Source: Antitrichia curtipendula (lineage: Eukaryota; Streptophyta; Bryopsida; Hypnales; Leucodontaceae). From it: 64,000 nucleotides of DNA. The stretch spans positions 22,258,001 to 22,322,000 of the forward strand of contig OX579639.1 in NCBI GenBank assembly GCA_951230915.1, in the 5' to 3' direction. Position numbers and translations under genes: made by a program. The notes beneath the pieces are model-generated. The model worked only from the letters and a program-made list of their open reading frames with translations. It made no database searches and was not told the DNA's origin. This document shows, in pieces, positions 45,582 to 56,340 of the stretch (position 1 is the first letter of the stretch; the number at the start of each line of letters is the position of its first letter).

Positions 45582-46198
45582 ATGTTATTATCCAACAGAC
45601 CATTGCAAAAGGCACATCGATATTCTTGTATGAGAGCTTTTGAAAATCATTTCAGGGTTGATGATAACTCTTCTAACCAATTGCAAACATATGATTGCGG
45701 TGTTGCATCTGTGTTCCAAATTCCAGCTCCTGATCTTCGAGGCGTGTCAGTGCACTACGTCGAAGTATTGAAAGATATATTGAAACTAGATTATGGATGT
45801 CTTAGCAATCCCGTGATACTAATGCGGTGTGAATGGGTGAAAAAAGCAGACAATTGAGGAAATCCAACATACATTAGAGATGACGATGTTTCCTTGTAGT
45901 GAACTTCCGCCACAAAATGCGGAAGATGCTTGATCCTTTTATTTTTTCGAGCCAAGCAACCCAAGTGTTCTTTGCTAATGATGTGTTTAGGAAAGAAGGT
46001 TGGAAAGTAGTATTACATAAGCAACTTCGTGCTCGACGAGAATTTGTAGGCACATCAGATGTAATCATGAGCACCGTTGTACAAACTTCTAGTCTAGCTG
46101 CTCCAGAGGATGTGCCTCCTCTACCTACTGTCCCGTCTCTGGTTGGAGCTATAGAGTTATCTGTAGAGGACAATCTCTTAGCATCTGCAAGATATTAA
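45582..46198 (+). pseudogene. CACTA-associated DUF4216-like protein, broken
   Basis: An open stretch ends with DILKLDYGCLSNPVILMRC, then EWVKKADN, TGA at 45855-45857, and GNPTYIRDDD. A one-base loss near 45888 shifts the reading into the frame of NFRHKMRK-LDPFIFSSQATQVFF to 46198. This order (ELDYG, CEW, then FI-ASQA-QVF) is that of the DUF4216 domain encoded by plant CACTA transposons. One stop and one frameshift show that it is dead. The N-terminal transposase region is not recognisable upstream. Confidence 0.65.
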
Positions 46199-46599
46199 GA
46201 GCATTCATGGCAAATATTCATTTTTTGTTTTCAACTTTGATACTATCTTCACAATGTTCTTTAGTCCAAACAAATTTATTACAGAATTGTATGTAGTTGT
46301 TAGCCTTCTATAAAAGAAAGAGGCAATTAGAAATGAAGTGATCCTTCATAGACTATAGGTGAATAATATCATAAGGCATGCTTATTTGATCTCTTGAAGT
46401 GTGATCATTCACTAACTTTGGTCCAGCTTGGTGTACAAAAATGTTAGATTGCATCGTATAGTGAACTTACAGCCACAATTGTTTAGCAAAGCGAGGTTGT
46501 AACTACAGTCGTACACAACTAATTCTATAACATTTTCACAAAGAACTTAAACTGTATTTGTTTTAAAGTTGAATTCTAGGTGTTTTGTAGTTGAATTCT

Positions 46600-47570
46600 A
46601 GTCAAATTCTAATCAATAATATAGTCATTTTCTAAACAAACTCTAATTGTTTTCTAGTTGCATTCCAGTTGCTCTGTAGTTGCATGCTAGTTATTTCATA
46701 GTTGCATGGTAGTTGTTATGTACCTGCATGCTAGTTGTTCTCTAGTTGCATATGAGTCAATCTATAGTTGCATGAGAGTCAATTTCTAGTTGTATGTAAG
46801 TCATTCTCTAGTTGCATGTCGGTTGTTCTTTCTAGTTGCATTCTAGTCCTTCTTTAGTTGAATATTAATCAGTTTTTAGTTGAACCCTAGCGTGAAGTTG
46901 TCCACATCAGCAACTATGATGAATATCGGATGTAGAATACCTTACATTAAGTTCTGTAGTTGCATATGAGTCACTTTGTAGTTGCATGAGAGTCAATTTC
47001 TAGTTGCATGCGAGTCATTCTTTAGTTGCATGTCGGTTGTTCTTTCTAGTTGCATTCTATTCCTTCTTTAGTTGAATTCCAATCAGTTTTTAGTTGAACC
47101 CTAGCGTACAAGTGTCCACATCAGCAACTATGATGAATGTCGGATGTAGAAAACCTCACAGTCAGTTCTCTAGTTGCATACGAGTCAATCTATAGTTGCA
47201 TGAGAGTCATTCTCTAGTTGCATGTCGGTTGTTCTTTCTAGTTGCATTTTAGTCCTTCTTTAGTTGAATTCGAATAAGTTTTTAGTCGAACCCTAGCGTA
47301 CAGGTGTCCACATCAACAACTATGATGAATGTCGGATGTAGAAAACCTCACAGTCACTTCTCTAGTTGTATACGAGTCACTCTATAGTTGCATGAGAGTC
47401 AATTTCTAGTTGCATGCGAGTCATTCTCTAGTTACATTTTGGTTGTTCTTTCCAATTGCATTCTAGTCCTTCTTTAGTTGAATTCGAATAAGTTTTTAGT
47501 CGAACCCTAGCGTACAGTTGTCCACATCAGCAACTATGATGAATATCGGATGTAGAATACCTCACAGTAA
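46600..47570 (-). repeat. Right subterminal array of the CACTA element, with about 200-bp higher-order units
   Basis: Motifs CTAGTTGCATG-GAGTCA, the reverse complement of the left-end motif, are repeated throughout. They are organised into four larger units of about 193-213 bp. Each unit includes GTCCACATCAGCAACTATG (near 46898, 47113, 47305 and 47519) and TAGTTGAACCCTAGCG-like segments. Confidence 0.85.
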
Positions 47571-47745
47571 ATTCTCAGTTACACTTTCGTAACCCTACTT
47601 TTCATTCTACGACTACTTAGCAACTATAACAGTATAGTCGTCAAATCTGGTGCAAATACAGAGGGATATAGTTGCAGAGTAGTTGAATAGGACACATAGT
47701 TGCATTTGAGTCGGTTGTGAAAGACCGGTTTTTCTTCCAGTGCAT

Positions 47746-47979
47746 CCCTTTAGGTTGGGTTTGTCATTTGGGTTAATCCTAGAAAAATAAGTCATATACG
47801 AGTAAAAAAGGTAGTGAGCCAAAATGATTTGATATTAGGCTAGACTCAATAGATTCTAAAATTTACCTTGCCAAATATAACTCTAGTTTTTTTATTAATT
47901 GTTTAGACTTAACATTTCTACCATTAGAAGCACATTCAAAAGTAATTTGAATATTTAAAAAAAATTAGATTTAGACACT
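47746..47979. other. Short spacer between the two CACTA elements
   Basis: AT-rich with no gene. The trinucleotide ACT precedes the second element. Confidence 0.4.
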
Positions 47980-49274
47980 CACTAGAAGAAAATGAGGGGG
48001 TTTGTGACTGCAAAGAACAATCGTTTTTTGGGTTGCATCAGACATTTGAGATTGGTGAGAATCTGGAGGCCCCTAGTCGTTGTGGACAAGTTTTCTAGTC
48101 ATCTTGTAGTTGCAAGGCAAAATAGGGTTGTTTCTCATCTGATAGCTTACTTGGAACTTCATTGATGAACTCTTCTAATGTGGTTGCTTATATGATATTT
48201 GTTGCCACGTAAGGTTAATCACTTAATCAATGAATTGTACAACTTATTGTTGACTCGTTTGCAACTAATGCATAACTTCTTTGTAACTCATTTGCGACTT
48301 GTTAGTGACTTCATTGCAACTTATCAATGACTTATTTGCAACTTGTTTATAACTTATTTGTCACTCATTTGTAACTCATTTGTGACTTGTAGAATTTGAA
48401 ATCTACAAAATATAAAAATATATAGATTGTAAAAATCTATAAAATTCAAAAATAATTATATTGTAAAAATCTATAAAATCCAAAAATAAATATATTGTAG
48501 AAGTCTACAAATTCTAAAAATATTAGAATTTTATTAATAGAATTCATTACATAAGTATACAACTACTTACAACTCTTATATGTTCAATCTAATGGTATAC
48601 TTGACGATTGATATGGAACAATTCACTATATTAAGAAAGCCATGTTCCATCAATGTTGAAATAAAAACATGAGTTTGTTGCATTGAGAGTCACCTAAAAT
48701 TTGTTTAAAAAAATTACAAAATGTCACCTAAAACACGGGTTTCTTATAGTGATCGATATAACACAATCGGAAAATGATTTTAGAAACAACTAGGAAGGAC
48801 TACAAAACAAGTAAGAAATTACTACAAAACAACTACTGCCATTTTATAGTGGCAGTTGTTTCCTAGTCATTTTTTGGTCGTTTTTTACAACTACAAATTG
48901 ACCCAGTGGATATCGTAGAGTGTAGACTAGCCTACATTGACAACTATGATGAATATTGGATGAAAAATAGCTCCATTTATTCTAAATTTGAACTCTAGAA
49001 CAACTCTTATAATCAAACACTTCATTCTACGATTGCTTTGCAACTAAAACAATGTATACACTTCATTCTACAATTGCTTTGCAATTAAAAAAATGTTTAA
49101 TACTCCATTATACAATTACTTTGCAACTAAAACAATGTACTAATGATGTAAAACAATGATAAAAATAGTGAAGCAAGATGTGATGCAAATAAAGAGGACT
49201 ATAGTCGCAAAATAGTTGTATAGGATACTTAGTTGCATTTTAGCCAGTTGTAGTGGACACGTTTTCTTCTAGTA
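47980..49274. mobile_element. 1.3-kb non-autonomous CACTA element
   Basis: It starts CACTAGAAGAAAATGAGGG and ends GTTTTCTTCTAGTA, with the last base of the terminus mutated. The first 230 bp are collinear with the left end of the 7-kb element (AATCTGGAG-CCC, GTGGACAAGTT, TTGCCACGTAAGGT). The right end shares ACAACTATGATGAATATTGG. There is no coding sequence. Flanking trinucleotides ACT and ATT are only partly alike. Confidence 0.75.
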
Positions 49275-51715
49275 ATTGGACAAAGAAAATAAAACAATTC
49301 AAAAGCTAGCTAGAAAGCAAAAATTATAGTTGTCTTGGCAAATTATAATTACCATTGCACATTTTATTCTAAGTTGGGTGCAAAGTAGAGTAAAATATGC
49401 ATTGGTAACTACAATTTGTAAAGCCCACTATTATTTTTGTCTTCTAGCTACCTTTTGAAGCTAGTTTTTTTGGTCTAGTGTCCCAATTTGAATTATTCTC
49501 TTACTTATTCAAATTACTTTGAATGTGCTTCCAATGATAGAAATTTCAAATTCTAAATAATCAATAAAAAAAATTAGAGTTATATTTGGTGAGGCAATTC
49601 CAAAGTCTATTGAGGATGCCATTAGACCAATAGGTGGATTCTTCATTTTTGCAATAACCTTGGAAGTCATCCATCAATCACAATTTGGGCTAATCGTCCT
49701 AATTAGATTAATACTAAGAAAAATGGATTAAATATAGATGAAATAATCTTATTTAAAAAAAATTTAATAATAGATTTGCCTATCTTTGAATCAATATTAT
49801 TAATAAAAGTCAATGTTATGAATGAACGTAGGCATATGGATGATTCTATCCATTTTTTCTATTGTCTACATACATTCCAAGGTGCAAGTCAACACTACCT
49901 ATGGAAAAATAAAATAAAAATTGCTATAATAAGGCACATTGGGCCTAAAACATTGTTGAAATATCCAAGAATATAGGCTCTGAAGGATAATCATGGATCT
50001 GTACTATGAGTCAAGGAAATTTGTCCACCTCTTCCTTTTCAAGGCACATTCTCCTAGATACTTGACTTTTTCCTAAGGTTTATATTAGTACAAGGCTTGT
50101 AGCTTGGGCGGTTGATAGCAACATGTACACGCAGTGTACATTTAAGGATGTAGGTGGTTTTAGAGCTTGTACGATTTCAAAGCCTGTTACCTTACATGGC
50201 ACTTCTAATTTGAATTATTATTGCACTTCCTAAACGTCTCAAAGTCATAAAATGGTCACATATTCTTCAAGTATGCAATTGTATTTGAATATGATAAGGT
50301 TGAGATGTTAAAATGACATCCAAATGAGAAATAGTAATTGTTGGTCCAATGGTATATGCCTTGTCATATTTTAATATATAATTTATATTGCAGGGGTCAA
50401 ATACTATATTGTGCATATGGTTTCAAAAGCTTTAATCCCTAAATGCACAAGTATAGTTATGTTTTTGTCCTCACCAACAAAATCCAAGGACTACTCAATT
50501 TAGGGTTCGTTTGCAAGGAAGGTCAACAAGTCTATCATTTTGTGTCTATTGTTACTTTCTAAATAGTTTTGTCTTGAAGTTTGGATTCTAAGGAAAGATA
50601 TAGTTTTTAATAGCCCATTTGTTTTAGGAATAGGATTCAATCACTCTCCTTATCGCTAATACCGGTTAATTATTCATGATTGCAACAATACAAAAATGCA
50701 GTTCCCGTCTTATCCTAATGTGTTGGCTTATGAATAAATTACGCTTTTAGCGAGGGAAGACAAGACACATAGCTTTAAGCACAAAGGTAACCAAGTCCTG
50801 TTGCAATCGCTTAAAGCACAGACTCACATAATTTGCTTAAACGTCACTCCATTCAGCAAAACCACAGTTAGAATTTCCAAACTCATCAATTATTTCTTAT
50901 TTAAAGCTTGATAGTCTCCCCCAATTGCTTAAAGCATCCATCTCTCGATAGCACAACTACTTAAGCATTCACAAACACAAAGATATACTATTCACTGATA
51001 TATCAATATGAGTTTCTAATTTACTACAATTTTACTCTCACAACATATACACAACTTCAAACTAATAAATCAAAATTCCATCAATCATAACCAAAGCATA
51101 CATACACATTTATTAGACTGCTTAAGTCACATTCAAGATACACACGCTTTAAGCATTCACAAACTGGTTAAAACCATTCCATTAAAAATTGCCATTGACT
51201 TCAATTTAAACTTCAATCCACTCAAACATAACAATGACTTTTAACTTAAATTAATCACACACACAACTCTACACCGAGACAATCAAAATAATTCAATCAC
51301 AATTGCTACACACACATCCAATTGCTTAAAGCATAAAAGTAAACAATTCCTCTCACGTGAAATATCACACAACATTCAAACACTATCCAACCACTGGAAC
51401 TTATACACAAATAAAAATATACGCTCTAAGCTTTTTATTACACAAAGATTGTCAACAACCAAAGTTCCAAAAGAAAGAAAGAAATGAGAAGAAGAAATTC
51501 ACTCTTCTATTCGCTGAAGTGTTTGTCTAAATCTTCACCGGTTTAACCATTAAGAGTTTAACACTACACACTTTTGAAATCCCATGGCAATTCCTCAAAT
51601 CCATTAACATATAAGTTCATATTGCCAAATATTCTTAAAACCAAAGATAATCTGAACTACATTCTTACTTCAAATCAAAAAGAAAAATTTGTTTACAATT
51701 TCTCACACTTACAAC
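49275..51715. other. AT-rich intergenic DNA with a GCTTAAAGC motif cluster
   Basis: No gene is supported. Between about 50770 and 51430 the near-palindrome GCTT(A/T)AAGC or close variants occur about eight times (near 50770, 50808, 50930, 50960, 51120, 51149, 51325 and 51424). This is unlike the rest of the window and may be the subterminal zone of an unrecognised transposon. Confidence 0.4.
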
Positions 51716-52321
51716 AAGGCCTTTTTTGATCTTCTAGGAAATTGTTCTAAATTGAACAAAAAGCCAACATTTTGATATATATATAACCATAGAAATTCAT
51801 ACTAGACATGTTAGAGATCACATAAGAAAGAAAACACAACAATAGATATCACTTATGGATTGAAAGATTATTGATCGTGAGGGTGTTAAAACTACAAAAG
51901 TGATTTCAAGTCTCTCAGTTTCTTTTCACATGTCAAATCTAAAAGGTTGGTCACCAAAAAATTATGAGGATAAAGGGACTAACATGCATAACCCCAATCA
52001 ATTTATGACTTCTCAAAATCTACTCTACAATATTTTTAAATGAATTTTTAATGTGACTTTTTCTCCAAGATCTACGCTCATTTCCAAGAGTCCTCAACAC
52101 TAGGGAAAGTCAAGATTGCAATGGACACCCTTGCACAAAATCTTGAATAGAAAAATCATAATCAATCATTTTCAAAATTAAAATTTTCATGCTGAAACTA
52201 GACTTCAAAAAGAATTTTTCGAACATATAACTATTCAAAAATAGCAACTTGGTTAAGTTATATTTAACTTCAAAGTAATCTCGACACCAAAAATTTGGTG
52301 CCTCAGGCATTTAGGGGTTAA
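51716..52321 (+). mobile_element. Family D TTAA element, 5'-truncated
   Basis: It is collinear with 3796-4482 from TTGTTCTAAATTGAACAAAAAG to ACACCAAAAATTTGGTGCC, then TTTAGGGGTTAA at 52311-52321. The left terminus is missing. As in the copy ending at 4482, the right end lies immediately upstream of a gene (112 bp before the ATG). Confidence 0.65.
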
Positions 52322-52432
52322 ACCCAAAACCCCAATTCGATTGGGAGCCTGGAGTTCGAAGACTGGTGTGGGAACATCATCTCTCTCGGAGAGAATTTCG
52401 TCCGTTCCTGTCGCAGTGAAGTGATTTCGGCT

Positions 52433-53041
52433 ATGGCCGCCGCACTGGTGTGGCCTGTTGGTAGGCTAGTGTCACCCGGAAGCTTGTGGAAGAAAGGAAC
52501 GCTACTGGACGATGTTTCTCGTTACATTCAGAAATCGCACCGTAGTTTTCTGTCTGCAAAATCTGGTAGTAGAGCCACTGTGGTCGCAAAGAAATCGTCG
52601 AAAGCCCCTTCCCGTGGTGGGAATGTGGCAGACGCTGCAAAAGAGAGCAGTGACATCACATGGACCTCTCGTGCGGGGTGGGCGTGCGTGAAGAACTGTG
52701 GAGCTTGTTGCGTCTTGGACAAAGGGCCGGACTATCCACCTATTGAAGAGATTCTCGCAGACCCCGCGGAGGCTTCTTTGTACCGGAGTATGGTTGGGCC
52801 CGATGGATGGTGCATCAATTATGATAAGCGCTCTCGTTCTTGCACCATACATGAAACACGACCTCGCTTCTGTCGCGTGGAGCCTGACATTTTTAAGGCC
52901 TTGTATGGCATTGAGGAGAAAGATATGGACAAGGAGGCCTGCGGGTTTTGTCAGGACCAGATACGGAGTGTGTATGGCGGCCGCTCGGTGGAGCTCAAGA
53001 CGTTTCAGCGAGTCGTGAGGAGTTTGAAGAAAAGGTCGTGA
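52433..53041 (+). CDS. YkgJ-family (Fe/Zn-chelating CxxxCxxCC) protein, probably plastid-targeted
   Basis: The product has 202 residues from ATG 52433 (a GTG four codons upstream is not a credible start). Residues 1-~70 are Ser/Lys/Arg-rich with few acidic residues, as in a chloroplast or mitochondrial transit peptide. The domain starts at WACVKNCGACC, a cysteine cluster. It continues DGWCINYDKRSRSCTIHETR, PRFCRVEP and CGFCQDQI. This is the zinc/iron-chelating domain of the YkgJ/UPF0153 family, which also includes flagellin N-methylase-like proteins. The biochemical role in plants is not established. The frame is intact and single-exon. A D-family transposon abuts its promoter, and its 3' end is duplicated downstream. 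Confidence 0.82.
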   Translation: MAAALVWPVGRLVSPGSLWKKGTLLDDVSRYIQKSHRSFLSAKSGSRATVVAKKSSKAPSRGGNVADAAKESSDITWTSRAGWACVKNCGACCVLDKGPDYPPIEEILADPAEASLYRSMVGPDGWCINYDKRSRSCTIHETRPRFCRVEPDIFKALYGIEEKDMDKEACGFCQDQIRSVYGGRSVELKTFQRVVRSLKKRS

Positions 53042-53124
53042 GGGTTGGGTGACAGAATTGAAGTGAGTTTGCGAGCCTTGGATTTTGTTAATATTAGGGT
53101 TTTAGATGTAGTGCTGTAACTCCA

Positions 53125-53405
53125 GATTGATGGTGCATCCATGATTAGGGTTTTGGCCTTGCAAAATCGATGCAGACCGACCTCGCTTCTGTCACGTGGA
53201 GTCGGACGTGCTTGAGGCCTTGTACGGCACTGAGGAGAAAGATATGGACAAGGAATCTTGCGGGCGTTGTCAGGACCAGATACGCAGTGTGTATTGCGGC
53301 CTCTCGAAGGAGCTCAAGACGTTCCAACAAGTCGTCAAGAAAAATCCGTGAGGGTTGGTTGAATTGAAGTGAGTTCGCGAGCCTCGGATTCTGTTGATGC
53401 TAGGA
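53125..53405 (+). pseudogene. Tandem duplicate of the 3' end of the YkgJ-like gene, frame still open
   Basis: The segment repeats 52802-53100, from GATGGTGCATC through the stop and into the 3' UTR (GAATTGAAGTGAGTT). The copy reads RPRFCHVESDVLEALYGTEE and continues through SCGRCQDQI to TGA at 53349-53351, without internal stops. The stretch encoding the preceding residues is replaced by other sequence. A candidate acceptor (GATGCAG at 53168-53174) precedes the open part. It could be an alternative last exon or a decaying duplicate. Confidence 0.7.
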
Positions 53406-53861
53406 TTCAGAGTGACCAGACAGACCAGATGAAGTGTCTTCCATTTTTGCCTTACGGGTGATTTTGAGCTCTCGAGTTCACCCTTAGTTGCGATTCAGCG
53501 TGTACCATAGAAACAATGATACCATAGAATCAATGAAATTGGATTTTCTGTTTTTAGTTCACAAACACCGGCATTGTCTTGCGCACATAGCTTGGGTGTT
53601 TGAATTATTTCCTGTTGAATATTCGTATGCACCATCGTTTCCTTAGGGTGGTTGCTGAAAGAACAGATTCTACCCTCTGATGCTCTGGCTGAGTAGCAGG
53701 GTGCTTGATGTGCTTGATGTTACCCTTATTTGTGAATAATGTGCTTTATTATTCTGTTCCGAAATGATATTTGCTTTTGACTATTCAGTTTAACAAAACG
53801 GAACATCATCCATTATTTTGGACGCAGTTTCCAGAGTCTTGTCAAGAGGGAGGACTTCAAC
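53406..53861 (+). other. Probable leader region of the 62-aa membrane protein gene
   Basis: No gene is evident. The sequence TTTTGGACGCAG/TTTCCAG just before the ATG could be a leader-intron acceptor. This is inferred from position only. Confidence 0.3.
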
Positions 53862-54050
53862 ATGGCTCAAATTGTGCAAACATTCTACATCAAGATTGCT
53901 TGCCTTCTTGTTCTGGGTGTCCTTGCAGGCCTTGTCACAAGTGTCTGCTCTGACATGATGCGGGATTCACGTGGTAATCACAAGCAGCTTGCAAGATTGC
54001 ATGCTCGTAGAGACATTACTCATTTGAAACGAGGGAAGATCGACCACTAG
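53862..54050 (+). CDS. Small single-pass membrane protein, 62 aa, unknown function
   Basis: The ATG lies in a good plant context (AACATGGCT). Residues about 7-30 (TFYIKIACLLVLGVLAGLVT) form one hydrophobic helix. The rest is hydrophilic and basic, ending in HLKRGKIDH, so a short N-out or N-in anchor with a basic tail is expected. I do not recognise the family. The start context, ordered composition and a neighbouring real gene support coding, but a chance frame cannot be excluded. Confidence 0.5.
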   Translation: MAQIVQTFYIKIACLLVLGVLAGLVTSVCSDMMRDSRGNHKQLARLHARRDITHLKRGKIDH

Positions 54051-54578
54051 AGAGGTATGCTCATCTTTGGAGCCTTTGAGCTTGTTCCCTTTGAATCAGC
54101 AGTAGAGAATCCAATACAAGAGTAATCCTCAAACTCATTTAATGCGGGGTATTGTCGTATTTCAGTGAAAAAACAGGAGGGGTGAATCAAATGAAGAATG
54201 CCATGTACAGATTGTTGGCGAGGCTTTTCTGGTCGTTCAATCATGAAATTGTATTAGTCCTCGAGTTTAAGGATAACTCTAACAAGTTTGATGTTCGTTT
54301 GTCTTGATGTGCAGCTTTCAATTCGGTGGTGTGGATTCATGGAGTGTCTCATCATGTATAACCCGACAACTAGGGGACAAATGCAGGACTCCTTGGGAAA
54401 GCACGCTGTGGCTGCTGTTGGGGATTAACTGTTGCTGAAAATCATTAAGTTAGTGTTTACGGTTTGTTGACTTGGAGACCGCTGTGTGAATAAGCGACCA
54501 TCTGTGGTCGGATAGGATTTGTAGTCCAACGGGTTCATCGTAGTCATCAAAGCGGTGATCTCGGCAGAGACATCGATT

Positions 54579-54652
54579 GCTGGAATAGCTCAGTTGGTTA
54601 GAGCGTGTGGCTGTTAACCTCAAGGTCGGAGGTTCGACCCCTCCTTCTAGCG
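54579..54652 (+). tRNA. tRNA-Asn (GTT)
   Basis: A 74-nt cloverleaf. The acceptor stem GCTGGAA pairs with TTCTAGC, the D-arm is GCTCAGTTGGTTAGAGC, the anticodon loop is CTGTTAA (anticodon GTT), and the T-arm is GGAGGTTCGACCCCTCC, with discriminator G. Internal A and B boxes are present and there is no intron. A TTTT terminator follows at 54654. The anticodon stem has one T-T mismatch (TGTGG against CCTCA), where plant tRNA-Asn normally pairs. Confidence 0.93.
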
Positions 54653-54703
54653 ATTTTAGCCTTTTTTAGCCTTTTTTAGCCTTTTTAAAGCCTTTTTTAG
54701 CCA
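54653..54703 (+). terminator. Pol III terminator and T-rich (AGCCTTTTTT) repeats after tRNA-Asn
   Basis: GATTTT directly follows the tRNA, then four imperfect units of AGCC-T5/6. Several redundant oligo(T) tracts would give efficient Pol III termination. Confidence 0.7.
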
Positions 54704-54935
54704 TCAAAGTAGATCAGCAATGTGTGTATTCACTTCAGTTGCCTACAGAGTTCATTTGCTTTGTAGTAAGTTATTGCTCAATGAATAACCATCATGCTTA
54801 TAATGTTATCTCTAAATTTGGTACACACTGGCAACATGGTTAAGCTAGAGCAGTCAAACTTTGCATGGGAGCCAGCTTGGATCTGTGGGTTAATAATATG
54901 TTTGTGATAAATGAACTCCAAGATACAAGGAGTGA
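54703..54935. repeat. Segmental duplicate, copy 1 (partner 56053-56340)
   Basis: AGCCATCAAAGTAGATCAGC through TTTGTGATAAATGAA is repeated at 56053-56340 with about 90 percent identity by eye. The partner has an extra segment (about 60 bp containing AAGGTTTAAATGGGACAAGG) absent here. Confidence 0.8.
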
Positions 54936-55868
54936 AACCAAACCTTGATAATAGTGCCGTTCGCGGGCAATGAGCTTCAATTTATACGCACGGCTTCATT
55001 CACAGGGAGAACGGGGAGGCGTCACCCCCCCCGGTGTAAACTTGGGGGGTGCAGCTTTACCCCCCCCAAATTTTCTTAAAACAGAAAGTTTGGGGGGGGT
55101 AAAGCTACACCCCCAAAGTTTACACCGGGGGGGGTGACGCCTCCCCGATCTCCCTGTGATTGCCGTCAACGAAGTGAGAAGAGAAGGCGGAGGATCAAAA
55201 TGCATGAGACGGAGTCACTGAGGATATTCTTTGTGCTTGCGCATGTCCACGTTCGCAACAGAAGTCAACACTCCGCCGACATGTCTAACACGTTTCCCGA
55301 CTAATAATTCCAGTTTCGCAATCTTGTTACCGCAGTTTCGCATTCTCCACTGTCGACACACAAAAATATGGGGTGCCACATCTTCTTCACCTACAACTGC
55401 TGCCCATCGACTCCACATTTTCTCTCACCAACTTCTCATTCTGCTGCGAAGTTTAATTGCTGGAGAAGGTGTGACTACCCCTACTGATACACTCCTTGCT
55501 GCCACCTATTTTTTAAATTTTCTTTCGACTAATGTTTCTGACATGGCTATGGCGTCATCCAGATACAGAGAACTCTGTCATCGTCGTAGACCAAGAGTGC
55601 AAGGCCGCAGTGCCACAGTTCGTTTGCCCTGGTTGTGCAGATCAGATGGAAACGTACTTTGTCACTAAATGGGGGCCTGAAATTGTCGGGATTTCTGACG
55701 TAATTACCCTACCGTAGTACTATTTCGGTGGCCTAAGTGAGTGAAGTTTATACTCAACTGCTGCTCCTGCTGCCACGGTCATGATTTCGGGGAAAGAAAT
55801 CATGACAAGGTCATGTGATTTCGGTTTTCCACTTCACAACAACTTGTGCCAAACAGTGACGAAAATAC
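54915..55868 (+). repeat. Segmental duplicate S1 (partner 58795-59565)
   Basis: The two copies share GGAGTGAAACCAAACCTT, GAGTCACTGAGGATATTC, GTCATGATTTCGGGG and AACAACTTGTGCCAAACAGTG in the same order. S1 contains a 61-codon ATG frame (55532-55717) with a CPGC motif. The equivalent frame in S2 is interrupted by a stop, so I do not call it a gene. Confidence 0.8.
55001..55158. mobile_element. 158-bp GC-rich foldback MITE with 3-bp ATT target duplication
   Basis: It is almost entirely palindromic. The left arm CACAGGGAGAACGGGGAGGC continues through C8 and G6 runs to about 55070, and the right arm mirrors it to GATCTCCCTGTG. ATT flanks both sides. At the paralogous site in S2 (near 58910) the element is absent and a single GTT triplet stands in its place. 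Confidence 0.88.
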
Positions 55869-56052
55869 AGTGACTAGCGGTTTTGCATTTTGCAACACTT
55901 TCGTTTTGCTCAAGATACAAATGGCGTCGAAAATGGAGTACAACGAAAGTGATTTCATAGCTTTGGGAAGTGATAAGAAAAAGTGATAATGAATCAAACA
56001 TAGGGCATATAAAAATTGATCCCAGCATGCACCTGATTTTTGCCATTTCTTT

Positions 56053-56340
56053 TTAGCCATCAAAGTAGATCAGCAATGGGTGTCACTAGTGCAAAAGGGG
56101 TGTTTAAATGACAAGGTTTAAATGGGACAAGGTTTAAACATGTCTTCACTTCAGTTGCCTACAGTTCATTTGCTTTGTAGTAAGTTACTGCTCAATGAAT
56201 AATCATCATGCTTATAATATTATCTCTACGTTAGATTTAACTTGGTACATACTGGCAACATGGTTTAGCTAGAGTAGTCAAACTTTGCATGGAAGCCAGC
56301 TTGGATTTGTGGGTTGAAATGTTTGTGATAAATGAATTCT
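56053..56340. repeat. Segmental duplicate, copy 2 (partner 54703-54935)
   Basis: See the partner entry. This copy has the extra internal segment at about 56082-56144, which contains a repeated AAGGTTTAAA motif. Confidence 0.8.

Larger units (their letters stand above)
40706..47742. mobile_element. 7-kb CACTA (En/Spm) DNA transposon, decayed, with CAT target duplication
   Basis: The left terminus CACTACAAGAAAAC and the right terminus TTTTTCTTCCAGTG are inverted repeats (11 of 14). The sequence CAT flanks both sides (40703-40705, 47743-47745), the 3-bp duplication expected of CACTA elements. Arrays of short motifs lie near each end in opposite orientation. A broken frame related to plant CACTA-associated proteins sits at 45582-46198. 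Fragments of other elements are nested inside. A 1.3-kb relative lies just to the right. No full-length transposase remains. Confidence 0.85.

Noticed and set aside
45885..45900. TTTCCTTGTAGTG as a CACTA right terminus pairing with 44204
   Set aside because: In the shifted frame it reads as the conserved coding segment leading into NFRHKMRK of the DUF4216-like pseudogene, and the flanking trinucleotides do not match.
55532..55717. 61-codon ATG frame with a CPGC motif in segment S1
   Set aside because: The duplicate S2 breaks the frame with a stop, no further domain is visible and no exon neighbours were found.
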